NCBI RefSeq assembly: GCF_004010155.1
Contig: NZ_RRYH01000003.1
Location: 124,001-188,000 of the forward strand
DNA from: Solirhodobacter olei
GTDB lineage: Bacteria; Pseudomonadota; Alphaproteobacteria; Rhodobacterales; Rhodobacteraceae
Direction: 5' to 3'
DNA length: 64,000 nt
The position numbers and the translations under genes were made by a program. The notes under the pieces were generated by a model, which was given only the letters and a program-made list of their open reading frames with translations, ran no database searches and had not been told where the DNA came from. Shown here in pieces: positions 1-8,284 of this stretch (its first letter is position 1; each line of letters opens with the position of its first letter).

Positions 1-890
1 CGCGAGATCCGTGCGCCCGGCATCACGAAGGTGAAGGCGCGGGGCAGGGCGAGCCGGCGAGCCTCAGCCCGGGTCCGAGGCAAGGCGGTCTGGCCGAGAA
101 GCGCCATGTTAAGCGCGACGGACCCTTCGCCCAGGCCGCGCTGCGGGCCGGTGTCACCGACCATGGCATAGACCATCCGCCCGTTGGCCGGGTTCACCAC
201 CACTGCGAGATCGCCGAGCCCCATCCCCCGTGCGGCAAGGCGCGATCCGCCGGGGACGATGATGAAGGGCAGGCTTAGCGCGTTCAGGTAGCGCCGCTGG
301 TCGCAGCGGCCAAGCCCGGGGTTGGCCGCGCGGCTGGTGGTGGAGACCATGGCACCGGCATCGGGGCCTGCGGTCTGCAGGCAGGGCCGGTGCGCTTCGG
401 GGCCCTGGTCTGCCGGGGTTGCGGCGCCGTAGAAATCGATCTGAGGCGCGGCAGGGGACCAGCCAGCATCCCGCGCCCTGCGGAAGAGGCCGATCAGTCG
501 GGAACATTGACGGTAATCCACCGTCTCTCCCGCGGCTGTCCGCGCGTTCACCGCGTCGCAGACGGTATTGATGGCGCGGCCCTGCTTGCCCCAGGGGTCT
601 CGCGGATCATAGGCATTGGGCGCGCCATCGGTGTTGACCGCGTAATCGGTCGAGAAGGCCAGCACGCCCGGCCCGGCGAGAACCTGTCGCCGGCCGTGGA
701 ACGTGTCATGGATAAAGCGGACCGGAAGATCGCAGCGCGCGCCTTTCGCAGGTCCGAGCAGGCCGACCGGGATCTGCCCCGCGGGCGCGGAAGCGGGCAT
801 GGACCCGCCGGACGGGCCGAAACTCTGTTGCGGGGCGCAGGCGGCAAGCAGGATTGGAAACAGTCAGGGCGTCCAAAGACGAAAGCGCAT
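1..890 (-). CDS. GH75-like chitosanase-family lipoprotein, partial, with in-frame TGA in the signal peptide
   Basis: The frame is open from position 863 to the window edge and continues beyond it. Reading from the ATG at 890 gives MRFRLWTP, then a TGA (864-866), then LFPILLAAC, an ideal end of a lipoprotein signal peptide with lipobox LAAC. The mature part contains YAVNTDGA and, near the window edge, GDTGP followed by GEGSVAL. This resembles the fungal-type chitosanase family GH75, where the Asp of GDT and the Glu of GEAS are the catalytic pair. If expressed it would be a periplasmic lipid-anchored glycanase. The next in-frame ATG (800) would remove the signal peptide. So this is either a recent nonsense mutation, a sequencing error, or a gene silenced for export. 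Family assignment is moderate; the stop codon is seen directly. Confidence 0.6.
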
Positions 891-990
891 CGGATGGCCC
901 TTTCCAACTGAGGAACACGCTTGCGGGGCGGCAATGTAGCACGGATCGCGGCGAATTAGGTGAAGCGGGAGGGCGCGGGCCCTTGCCCTT

Positions 991-1018
991 CTGGCGGGCC
1001 CGGCCCTCGGCCCGCCAG
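991..1018. terminator. Strong GC hairpin, possible terminator
   Basis: Ten-base perfect inverted repeat CTGGCGGGCC / GGCCCGCCAG with an eight-base loop, 45 bases downstream of the minus-strand gene ending at 1063 and upstream of the lipoprotein gene. There is no T-run, so Rho-independent function is uncertain. Confidence 0.4.
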
Positions 1019-1062
1019 CCACGGCCCACGCCCCGACGCGATGGTGAGCGCGAGGCCCCGGA

Positions 1063-1665
1063 TCAGGCCGGCGCGCCCGGCGCCACGTCAGGACTGGTGG
1101 TCGAATGTGGGGCCGGGATCGGGGCGTTCGCCGCCAGATCGGGGGCGGCGGTCGCGCGCGCCACCTCGGCGCTGGCCGGTCCCCACGCAGGCCCTGAACC
1201 GGCTCCCTTAGCTTCCGTCCCGACGCCCGGCGCGACCGCATGCGGCTGGTGCGTGGCCGAGGCCTGCGCCGCCGAAAGGCCTGCGGAAGCCCCCGGATCC
1301 GCGGCCGAAAGCGCCTGGACCTGGGCGTAACCCTCGGCGTTCAGCCGGGCGAGCAGGTTCTGGAGATAGGCGTCCAGCTCCAGTGGGGTGGTGGTGAAGG
1401 TGGGCGGCGGGCCGGTCGGCGTGTTCAGATCCGGCTGGTGGGCCTGGGCGCTGCCGGGGCTCGTGGCCGGGGCTAGCGGGGCCGCGATGGGCGCGGCCGT
1501 GGCGGGCAGGGCCGCAGCGGTACCCACGCCATCGCGCGCATCGCGCCGAGTGGTCCCGGCGGCCGGGCGGCCCGTGGTGGTCATGGCGGTGCCGACGTCC
1601 CCGTCTCGCGCGGTCGCGCTGACCGGCCAGACCGAGGTAACGGGCGACAGATTCCCGATATCCAT
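1063..1665 (-). CDS. Hypothetical Ala/Pro/Thr-rich protein
   Basis: This 200-residue protein is not one I recognise. It starts MDIGNLSPV after a good ribosome site (AAAGGCAG). Almost all of it is low-complexity Ala, Pro, Thr and Gly. One short amphipathic stretch, LDAYLQNLLARLNAEGY at about residues 95-112, is the only part likely to fold. There is no signal peptide or membrane segment. The composition recalls disordered linkers and FliK-like hook proteins, but no diagnostic motif supports that. Coding strand choice rests on the start context and the helix; antisense frames here are also open because of the high GC. Confidence 0.5.
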   Translation of the reverse strand: MDIGNLSPVTSVWPVSATARDGDVGTAMTTTGRPAAGTTRRDARDGVGTAAALPATAAPIAAPLAPATSPGSAQAHQPDLNTPTGPPPTFTTTPLELDAYLQNLLARLNAEGYAQVQALSAADPGASAGLSAAQASATHQPHAVAPGVGTEAKGAGSGPAWGPASAEVARATAAPDLAANAPIPAPHSTTSPDVAPGAPA

Positions 1666-1735
1666 GATGCTGCCTTTCGGAAGGGCTCAGACATCCTTGC
1701 GTCTAGAAACCTAGACCCCGGGCCTTTCCAGTCGA

Positions 1736-2368
1736 TTAACGCGCGCCCGGCCCCGGCGGGGCAAGGGCGGCGCGGTAGAGATGGGACAGAAACCGCTCCG
1801 CCTCGTCATAAGGCGCGTCGCCGCTCTGCCCGAGGACGCGATGCACCTGAATGTCGAAGTCCGCGTAATGCTGGGTCGTCGCCCAGATCGAGAACATCAA
1901 GTGATAGGGATCGATGTCCGCCAACCTCCCGGCGGCGCTCCAGCCACGGATCAGCGCTGCCTTCTCGTCCACCAGCGCCTTCAGATCCTGCTCGATCATG
2001 TCGAGGATGCGCGGGGCGCCCTGCAGGATCTCGTTGGCGAAAAGCCGGCTTTCCCGCGGGTAGAGGCGGCTCATCTCAAGCTTGCGGCGGACGTAGGCGA
2101 GGATCTCCTCCACCGGCTCGCCCTCCGGATCGAGCGCGCGTAGGGGATCGAGCCAGGTGTCCAGCAGTCCCGAGAGAAGCGTGACGTGCATCGCCTCCTT
2201 CGACGGGAAGTAATAAAGCAGGTTCGGCTTTGACAGCCCCGCCCGCTCGGCGATCTGGTCGAGCGTCGCGCCTCGGAAGCCATATTGGGAAAAGACATCG
2301 AGCGCGGCGTCCAGGATCACCTCGGAATTCCGCGCCTGGATGCGGGTGCGCGCCCGCGGTGCCGCCAT
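1736..2368 (-). CDS. rutR: TetR-family regulator RutR (pyrimidine utilisation)
   Basis: 210 residues. The N-terminal TetR helix-turn-helix includes GATLDQIAERAGLSKPNLLYYF (roughly residues 35-56). The C-terminal ligand domain carries the RutR hallmark block ALVDEKAALIRGW and WATTQHYADF, very close to E. coli RutR, which binds uracil/thymine and represses pyrimidine catabolism genes. It is divergent from the transaminase gene at 2532, and a perfect TGACC-N4-GGTCA palindrome lies in the shared promoter region. It therefore most likely controls its own expression and that of the transaminase/cupin pair. A second, more diverged paralogue lies at 4665-5297. Confidence 0.85.
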   Translation of the reverse strand: MAAPRARTRIQARNSEVILDAALDVFSQYGFRGATLDQIAERAGLSKPNLLYYFPSKEAMHVTLLSGLLDTWLDPLRALDPEGEPVEEILAYVRRKLEMSRLYPRESRLFANEILQGAPRILDMIEQDLKALVDEKAALIRGWSAAGRLADIDPYHLMFSIWATTQHYADFDIQVHRVLGQSGDAPYDEAERFLSHLYRAALAPPGPGAR

Positions 2369-2450
2369 GGCCTGTCTCCCCCCGCCGATCTTCCTTGCAA
2401 AGTGCTCAGGCTTCGCCTTGACTGCCTTTTGACCTTTGGTAGCCTGCCGC

Positions 2451-2464
2451 TGACCAATTGGTCA
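2451..2464. promoter_or_regulatory. RutR-type operator
   Basis: Perfect 14-base palindrome TGACCAATTGGTCA in the 163-base divergent region between rutR and the transaminase gene. The E. coli RutR consensus is TTGACCA-N2-TGGTCAA, which this matches at every conserved position except the outermost 5' T. The same TGACC-N4-GGTCA core occurs twice more at 5323-5373. Confidence 0.8.
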
Positions 2465-2531
2465 AACATTCATTCATCCGCCGCCAGCGGGACCGCGAAG
2501 GCCGGGGCGTGCAAGACGGGGGAGAAGGGCC

Positions 2532-3860
2532 ATGGCGCTCGACCGCAAGCCGGCACCGAACGATCTGGACGCGTTCTGGATGCCGTTCACTGCGAACCGG
2601 CAGTTCAAGAAGGCGCCGCGAATGCTCGTCGCCGCGAAGGACATGCATTACACCACCGCTGACGGCCGGCAGGTGCTGGACGGGACGGCGGGCCTGTGGT
2701 GCTGCAACGCCGGCCATTGCCGCCCGAAGATCACCGAGGCGGTACAGAAGCAGGTGGCCGAACTCGACTACGCCCCCGCCTTCCAGATGGGCCATCCGAT
2801 CGCCTTCGAACTCGCCAACCGCATCGTCGAGATCGCCCCGGACGGGATCGAGCACGTATTCTACACCAACTCGGGCTCCGAGTCGGTGGAGACGGCCCTG
2901 AAGCTTGCCATCGCCTATCACCGCGCCCGCGGCGAGGGCACGCGGACCCGGCTGATCGGGCGCGAGCGGGGGTATCACGGCGTCAACTTCGGCGGCATCT
3001 CGGTCGGCGGGATCGTCAACAACCGCCGCCATTTCGGCACGCTGCTGACCGGTGTCGACCATCTGCCCCACACCCATCTGCCGGGCCAGAACGATTTCAC
3101 CCGTGGCCAGCCCGAGAAGGGCGAATGGCTGGCCGACGATCTGGAACGGATCGTGGCGCTGCACGGGGCGGAGACCATCGCCGCGGTGATCGTGGAGCCG
3201 ATGGCCGGCTCGACTGGCGTGCTGTTGCCGCCGAAGGGCTATCTGGAAAAGCTCCGGGCGATCACCAAGAAGCACGGCATCCTTCTGATCTTCGACGAGG
3301 TCATCACCGGCTTCGGGCGCCTCGGCTCGCCCTTTGCTGCGCAGCATTTCGGCGTGCTGCCGGACATGATGACCACCGCCAAGGGCCTGACCAACGGGGT
3401 GATCCCGATGGGCGCGGTGCTGACCACGGGCGATGTGCATGATGCCTTCATGAACGGGCCCGAGCATATGATCGAGCTCTTCCACGGCTACACCTATTCC
3501 GGCAACCCGGTCGCCTCAGCCGCCGGGATCGCGACGCTGGAGACCTACAAGGAAGAGGGCCTCTTCCAGCGCGCGGCCGACCTTGCGCCCTATTGGGAGG
3601 ACGCGCTTCATTCGCTCAAGGGCCTGCCGCATGTCATCGACATCCGCAACATGGGCCTGATCGGCGCGGTGGAGCTGGAGCCGATCGCGGGCGAGCCCAC
3701 CAAGCGCGCCTTCAACGCCTTCCTCAAGGGCTTCGAGAAGAACATCATGGTCCGCACGACAGGCGACATCATCGCCATGTCGCCGCCGCTGATCATCGAG
3801 AAGGCCCATATCGACCAGCTGATCGGCACCCTCGCCGATGTGCTGAAGTCCCTGGACTAG
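2532..3860 (+). CDS. Omega-amino acid (beta-alanine)-pyruvate transaminase
   Basis: 442-residue class-III PLP aminotransferase. The PLP lysine is in TTAKGLTNG (K284), with the upstream IFDEVITGFGR block and the substrate/cofactor loop SGSESVETALK at about 116-126. Start chosen at the ATG after GGGGAGAAGG. Beta-alanine:pyruvate transaminase (EC 2.6.1.18) would convert beta-alanine, the end product of reductive uracil degradation, to malonate semialdehyde. The location supports this: between two RutR-like regulators, with a RutR operator in its promoter and a BauB-like cupin directly downstream. Related substrates (taurine, gamma-aminobutyrate, polyamines) cannot be excluded from sequence alone. 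Confidence 0.85.
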   Translation: MALDRKPAPNDLDAFWMPFTANRQFKKAPRMLVAAKDMHYTTADGRQVLDGTAGLWCCNAGHCRPKITEAVQKQVAELDYAPAFQMGHPIAFELANRIVEIAPDGIEHVFYTNSGSESVETALKLAIAYHRARGEGTRTRLIGRERGYHGVNFGGISVGGIVNNRRHFGTLLTGVDHLPHTHLPGQNDFTRGQPEKGEWLADDLERIVALHGAETIAAVIVEPMAGSTGVLLPPKGYLEKLRAITKKHGILLIFDEVITGFGRLGSPFAAQHFGVLPDMMTTAKGLTNGVIPMGAVLTTGDVHDAFMNGPEHMIELFHGYTYSGNPVASAAGIATLETYKEEGLFQRAADLAPYWEDALHSLKGLPHVIDIRNMGLIGAVELEPIAGEPTKRAFNAFLKGFEKNIMVRTTGDIIAMSPPLIIEKAHIDQLIGTLADVLKSLD

Positions 3861-3864
3861 AGCG

Positions 3865-4149
3865 ATGCGGCCAGCCTGCACCGCCACCCCGATGATTGAC
3901 GATGAACGGGTCCGCGTGACCCGCTTCGACTTCGCGCCGGGGGCGGAGACGGGCTGGCACCGGCACGGCCTGGACTATTTGATCACTGCGATCACCGACT
4001 GTCCGATGCTGCTGGAAGAGCCCGGCGGGGGCGCGCGGCGCGTGCTCGTCCCCGCCGGAACCTCCTACCGCCGGTCGGAGGGGGTAGAACATAACGTCGT
4101 CAATGACGGCCCTGATCCGATGAGCTTCGTCGAGGTTGAGCTGAAATAG
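3865..4149 (+). CDS. bauB: BauB-like small cupin (beta-alanine degradation)
   Basis: 94-residue single cupin domain. Motif 1 is GWHRHGLDYL (residues 30-39), giving the metal-binding His pair; motif 2 is GVEHNVVNDG. It starts four bases after the transaminase stop, so the two are cotranscribed and probably coupled. BauB accompanies beta-alanine transaminase genes in Pseudomonas and many alphaproteobacteria; its exact reaction is not settled. Length matches the family. Confidence 0.75.
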   Translation: MRPACTATPMIDDERVRVTRFDFAPGAETGWHRHGLDYLITAITDCPMLLEEPGGGARRVLVPAGTSYRRSEGVEHNVVNDGPDPMSFVEVELK

Positions 4150-4298
4150 CCCTCGGCGCCGCCATGGCGCATTCCCTAAAATTCTAGGAATACGAACCGG
4201 TTCTGCCCGAATCCTTTCGTTCTTGCGTCCATTCGGGGCCGTCAATTGCCCTGCGACGACGCAATCGGCCAGACCGGCCCCGAGACAGGAGACGCGCC

Positions 4299-4601
4299 AT
4301 GACCCGCCCCAAGAACACCGCCGTGACCACGACCGTGAATGCCGCCCTCGCCGGGGGGGAGCCGATCCTTGTCGATGCGCAGATAGCGCAGGAAACAGCC
4401 GCCGAGGCCGCTCCTGGCAAGACCGATCGCGTCCGTTTCCACTGGGACGAAAGCTATCGCTGGACGGTCGACCTGCCGCATCAGGACGGGCGGCGGCGGT
4501 CAACGCACCGGCTGGCCGGCGTTCAGATGGGGGACTGGGCGCTTGCAGCGACCCTGGAAAACCTCGTCGCCAGTCGGCGCGAGATCTGGGCGTCGGCCTG
4601 A
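4299..4601 (+). CDS. Hypothetical protein
   Basis: 100-residue soluble protein with a convincing ribosome site (AGGAG, seven bases before the ATG). I do not recognise a family. The C-terminal half (RFHWDESYRW ... ALAATLENLVASRREIWASA) looks structured, with a WDESYRW block and an amphipathic final helix; the N-terminus is Ala/Thr-rich. It stands alone between the cupin gene and the convergent regulator gene, preceded by an AT-richer stretch around 4171-4200 that could hold its promoter. Confidence 0.5.
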   Translation: MTRPKNTAVTTTVNAALAGGEPILVDAQIAQETAAEAAPGKTDRVRFHWDESYRWTVDLPHQDGRRRSTHRLAGVQMGDWALAATLENLVASRREIWASA

Positions 4602-4664
4602 TCCCCGCCTGACTCAGGGGCGGCCCTGCGCTCGCGGGCGCTAGAGCCAGTGGCATCACGCCCC

Positions 4665-5297
4665 TCAGAGCACGCCGATCCCCCGCAGCACGATCGCCTT
4701 CACCCCATCCTTGGCCGCCTTCCACTGCTTGTCGCTCAACGGTTTTCCTCCGTTCAGCGTCTCGATCTGGTGGCCAAAATCGGCGTAATGCTGCGTCGTG
4801 GCCCAGAGCATGTAGAGCAGGTGCTTCGGATCGCACGGTGCCATCAGTCCGGCATCGATCCAGCGCTGGATCACCTGGGCCCGCCCCTCGGTCCAGTCCC
4901 GGAGCGTCGTCTCCAGGTAATCCTGGATCACCGGCGCGCCATGCATCACCTCGCTCGCCCAGACCTTGGAGCCGAAGGGATGCCGGCGCGAGATCTCCAT
5001 CTTGGCGTCGATATAGGCACCGATCCCCTCTGCCGGGCCGGCTGCGCCGTCCATGCTGTCGGCGGCATGAAGCCAGATCTCGAAAATATTGCGCACGACC
5101 TGACGGTAAAGATCCTCCTTAGTCGCGAAATAATAATGCAGGTTGGCCTTCGGCAGTCCGGCCATATCCGCGATAAGCTGCATCGTGGCGCCGCCAAAGC
5201 CCGCCTCGGCAAAGACTTTTTCCGCCGCCTTCAAAATGAGCGATTCGCGCTCGCGGCGGATCTCTGCGCGGCGGAGCGGGCGATCCTGAGCGGTCAT
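4665..5297 (-). CDS. TetR-family regulator, RutR-like paralogue
   Basis: 210 residues with an N-terminal TetR helix-turn-helix (GGATMQLIADMAGLPKANLHYYF, about residues 34-56) and the same C-terminal family signature as RutR (WATTQHYADFGHQIE). It differs from the upstream RutR in the ligand-domain block before that motif (RDWTEGRAQVIQRWIDAG), so effector preference may differ, for example dihydropyrimidine or carbamoyl-beta-alanine; that is inference. It is divergent from the amidohydrolase/dihydropyrimidinase operon, with two operator-like palindromes between them. Confidence 0.8.
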   Translation of the reverse strand: MTAQDRPLRRAEIRRERESLILKAAEKVFAEAGFGGATMQLIADMAGLPKANLHYYFATKEDLYRQVVRNIFEIWLHAADSMDGAAGPAEGIGAYIDAKMEISRRHPFGSKVWASEVMHGAPVIQDYLETTLRDWTEGRAQVIQRWIDAGLMAPCDPKHLLYMLWATTQHYADFGHQIETLNGGKPLSDKQWKAAKDGVKAIVLRGIGVL

Positions 5298-5322
5298 GCG
5301 TGCCGGGCCCCCTCAATTTTCC

Positions 5323-5338
5323 TTGACCGGATGGTCAG
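5323..5338. promoter_or_regulatory. RutR-like operator 1 of the pyrimidine operon
   Basis: TTGACCGGATGGTCAG contains TGACC-N4-GGTCA, the RutR core. It lies 26 bases upstream of the divergent TetR gene start and about 100 bases upstream of the amidohydrolase start. Confidence 0.7.
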
Positions 5339-5355
5339 GTTATGGTGCGCTTCAA

Positions 5356-5373
5356 CCTGACCATACGGTCAGG
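5356..5373. promoter_or_regulatory. RutR-like operator 2 of the pyrimidine operon
   Basis: CCTGACCATACGGTCAGG is a near-perfect 18-base palindrome with the core TGACC-N4-GGTCA. Its centre is 34 bases (about three helical turns) from the centre of operator 1, so two dimers could bind on the same face of the DNA. Confidence 0.75.
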
Positions 5374-5438
5374 ATTGGAGTCGGACAAGTATCCGGCCAA
5401 ACGCCCCGAAAAGAGGGCAGACACACAGGGAGACGACG

Positions 5439-6689
5439 ATGACCGCGCCCGGCGCGAACCTGCGCATCAATAGCGAGCGGCTGTGGGACAGCCTGATGGA
5501 AATGGCCAAGATCGGCCCCGGCGTGGCGGGAGGCAATAACCGCCAGACTCTGACCGATGCCGATGCCGAGGGCCGCAAGCTTTTCCAGAGCTGGTGCGAC
5601 ACCGCCGGCCTGAGCATGGGCATCGATGAGATGGGCACCATGTTCGCCCGCCGCGAAGGCACCGACCCCGATGCCCTGCCGGTATACGTGGGCAGCCACC
5701 TCGACACCCAGCCGACGGGCGGGAAATACGACGGTGTCCTTGGCGTTCTCGGCGGGCTGGAGGTGATCCGCACGCTGAATGACCTCGGCCTGAAGACCAG
5801 GCATCCGATCGTGGTGACGAATTGGACCAACGAAGAGGGCACCCGCTTCGCGCCCGCGATGCTCGCCTCCGGCGTTTTCGCCGGGATGCACGATCTCGAC
5901 TGGGCCTATGGCCGTCAGGATGCCGAGGGCAAGAGCTTCGGTGACGAGCTGAAGCGGATCGGCTGGGTCGGCTCGGAAAAGGTCGGCGACCGCAAGATGC
6001 ACGCAATGTTCGAGCTGCATATCGAGCAGGGCCCCATCCTCGAGGCTGAGGGCAAGGACATCGGTGTCGTCACCCATGGACAGGGCCTCTGGTGGCTGGA
6101 GGTGCGGCTGACCGGGAAGGACGCGCATACCGGCTCCACCCCGATGAACATGCGGGTGAACGCCGGGCTCGGCATGGCGCGGATCACGGAGCTCGTGCAT
6201 CAGATTGCAATGGCGCATCAGCCGAACGCCGTGGGCGCGGTGGGCCAGGCCAATGTCTATCCGAACTCGCGCAACGTGATCCCGGGCCGCGCGGTCTTTA
6301 CCATCGACTTCCGCTCACCCGACCTTGCCAAGCTCACCACGATGCGGGCAGAGCTGGAGGAGGGCGCGGCCAAGATTGCGGCCGAACTGGGCCTCGGGAT
6401 CGAGATCGAACCGACCGGCCATTTCGATCCGGTCACCTTCGACCCCGAGCTGGTGAAAGTGGTGCGCGGCGCGGCCGATCGGCTGGGTTATTCGCACATG
6501 GATATCGTCTCCGGCGCCGGACACGACGCCTGCTGGATCAACCGTGTGGCGCCCACCGTTATGGTGATGTGCCCCTGCGTTGACGGCCTGTCGCATAACG
6601 AGGCGGAGGAGATCTCTCCCGCCTGGGCGACGGCAGGGACGGATGTGCTGTTCCATGCCGTCGTGGAGACGGCGGAGATCGTGGCCTGA
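5439..6689 (+). CDS. pydC: Zn-dependent N-carbamoyl-beta-alanine amidohydrolase (beta-ureidopropionase-like)
   Basis: 416-residue M20-type amidase of the HyuC/AllC family. Metal-binding motifs are present: GSHLDTQPTGGKYDG (about residues 87-101, His and Asp), TNEEGTRFAP (bimetal Glu pair) and FELHIEQGP. The C-terminal SGAGHDAC block carries the last metal His. The family includes allantoate amidohydrolase, N-carbamoyl-L-amino-acid hydrolase and bacterial beta-ureidopropionase. Adjacency to dihydropyrimidinase and to the beta-alanine transaminase favours hydrolysis of N-carbamoyl-beta-alanine to beta-alanine, CO2 and NH3. First gene of an operon running to about 11959; ribosome site CAGGGAG. 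Confidence 0.85.
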   Translation: MTAPGANLRINSERLWDSLMEMAKIGPGVAGGNNRQTLTDADAEGRKLFQSWCDTAGLSMGIDEMGTMFARREGTDPDALPVYVGSHLDTQPTGGKYDGVLGVLGGLEVIRTLNDLGLKTRHPIVVTNWTNEEGTRFAPAMLASGVFAGMHDLDWAYGRQDAEGKSFGDELKRIGWVGSEKVGDRKMHAMFELHIEQGPILEAEGKDIGVVTHGQGLWWLEVRLTGKDAHTGSTPMNMRVNAGLGMARITELVHQIAMAHQPNAVGAVGQANVYPNSRNVIPGRAVFTIDFRSPDLAKLTTMRAELEEGAAKIAAELGLGIEIEPTGHFDPVTFDPELVKVVRGAADRLGYSHMDIVSGAGHDACWINRVAPTVMVMCPCVDGLSHNEAEEISPAWATAGTDVLFHAVVETAEIVA

Positions 6690-6777
6690 GGCCGGCGCCG
6701 GTGGGCTTGCCCCCGGCCCCCCAGGATATTTTCGGACAGAAGAAGGGCGAGGCTCTTCGGGTGAAGCGGGAGGCATC

Positions 6778-8229
6778 ATGAGCACGGTCATCAAGGGCGG
6801 AACCGTCGTCACGGCCGATCTGAGCTACAAGGCGGATGTGAAGATCGAAGACGGCAGGATTGTCGAGATCGGCGAGGGGTTGACGGGGCACAAGGTCCTC
6901 GACGCGGCAGGCTGCTATGTCATGCCGGGCGGGATCGACCCGCATACGCACCTGGAGATGCCCTTCATGGGCACCTATTCCACCGACGATTTCGAAAGCG
7001 GCACGCGGGCGGCGTTGGCCGGCGGCACGACGATGGTCGTCGATTTCGCGCTGCCGGCGCCAGGGCAGGGGCTGCTCGACGCGCTGTCGATGTGGCACAA
7101 CAAATCCGGCCGGGCGCATTGCGACTATTCCTACCACATGGCGATCACCTGGTGGGGGGAACAGGTCTTCAACGAGATGCAGAAGGTGGTCGATCAGGGG
7201 ATCACCACCTTCAAGCATTTCATGGCTTACAAGGGCGCGCTGATGGTGAATGACGACGAGCTTTTCGCGTCGTTCCGTCGTTGCGCAGAGCTGGGGGCGA
7301 TCCCGCTGGTCCATGCCGAGAACGGCGACGTGGTGGCGGAGCTTTCGGCTCGGCTGCTGGCCGAAGGCAACACCGGGCCCGAAGCGCATGCCTATTCCCG
7401 TCCGCCGCAGGTCGAGGGCGAGGCCACCAACCGCGCCATCATGATCGCCGACATGGCGGGCGTGCCGCTCTACGTCGTCCACACCTCCTGCGAGGAAAGC
7501 CACGAGGCGATCCGCCGTGCCCGCCAGCAAGGCAAGCGGGTCTGGGGAGAGCCGCTGATCCAGCACCTGACGCTCGACGAGAGCGAGTATTTCGACAAGG
7601 ACTGGGACCACGCCGCCCGCCGCGTCATGAGCCCGCCCTTCCGCAACAAGCAGCACCAGGACAGTCTCTGGGCCGGGCTGCAGGCGGGGTCGCTTTCCGT
7701 TGTGGCGACGGACCATTGCGCCTTCACCACCGAGCAGAAGCGCTACGGCGTTGGCGACTTCACCAAGATCCCGAACGGGACGGGGGGGCTGGAGGATCGG
7801 ATGCCGATGCTCTGGACCTACGGGGTGAACACCGGGCGGCTGACCATGAACGAGTTCGTTGCCGTCACCTCCACCAACATCGCCAAGATCCTGAACCTCT
7901 ACCCGAAGAAGGGCGCGGTGCTTGTCGGCGCGGACGCGGACCTGGTGGTCTGGGATCCGAAGGCCAGCAAGACGATCTCTGCCAAGGCTCAGCAATCTGC
8001 CATCGATTACAATGTGTTCGAGGGCAAAACTGTCACGGGCCTGCCGCGTTTCACGCTGACCCGCGGCCATATCGCGGTGACCGAAGGAGCGATGAGTTCG
8101 CAGGAGGGCCACGGCCAGTTCGTGGCGCGCAAGCCGAACGGGTCGGTCAACCGGGCGCTGAGCACCTGGAAGGAGCTGACCTCGCCCCGGCCGGTGAGCC
8201 GGTCGGGTATCCCGGCAAGCGGGGTATGA
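6778..8229 (+). CDS. pydB: Dihydropyrimidinase (D-hydantoinase)
   Basis: 483 residues, typical for the family (EC 3.5.2.2). Binuclear zinc ligands are visible: HTH at residues 57-59 (GIDPHTHLEMP), the lysine that is carbamylated in this family at K152 in FMAYKG, and later His in VHAENGD and YVVHTSCEE; ATDHC carries the catalytic Asp. It hydrolyses dihydrouracil or dihydrothymine to N-carbamoyl-beta-amino acids, the substrate of the preceding gene product. The start at 6778 follows GCGGGAGG; an upstream in-frame ATG at 6580 is inside the previous gene and gives an Arg-rich tail without homology. Confidence 0.92.
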   Translation: MSTVIKGGTVVTADLSYKADVKIEDGRIVEIGEGLTGHKVLDAAGCYVMPGGIDPHTHLEMPFMGTYSTDDFESGTRAALAGGTTMVVDFALPAPGQGLLDALSMWHNKSGRAHCDYSYHMAITWWGEQVFNEMQKVVDQGITTFKHFMAYKGALMVNDDELFASFRRCAELGAIPLVHAENGDVVAELSARLLAEGNTGPEAHAYSRPPQVEGEATNRAIMIADMAGVPLYVVHTSCEESHEAIRRARQQGKRVWGEPLIQHLTLDESEYFDKDWDHAARRVMSPPFRNKQHQDSLWAGLQAGSLSVVATDHCAFTTEQKRYGVGDFTKIPNGTGGLEDRMPMLWTYGVNTGRLTMNEFVAVTSTNIAKILNLYPKKGAVLVGADADLVVWDPKASKTISAKAQQSAIDYNVFEGKTVTGLPRFTLTRGHIAVTEGAMSSQEGHGQFVARKPNGSVNRALSTWKELTSPRPVSRSGIPASGV

Positions 8230-8284
8230 GGGGCGAGATGGCGGTCGGATCCGGGGAAAGGACGCTGTTTTGGCGGATGGAGCG

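Noticed and set aside
2429-2442. TTGACCTTTGGTAG as a second RutR site near 2451
   Set aside because: Half-site spacing is off by one base and the second half is poor.
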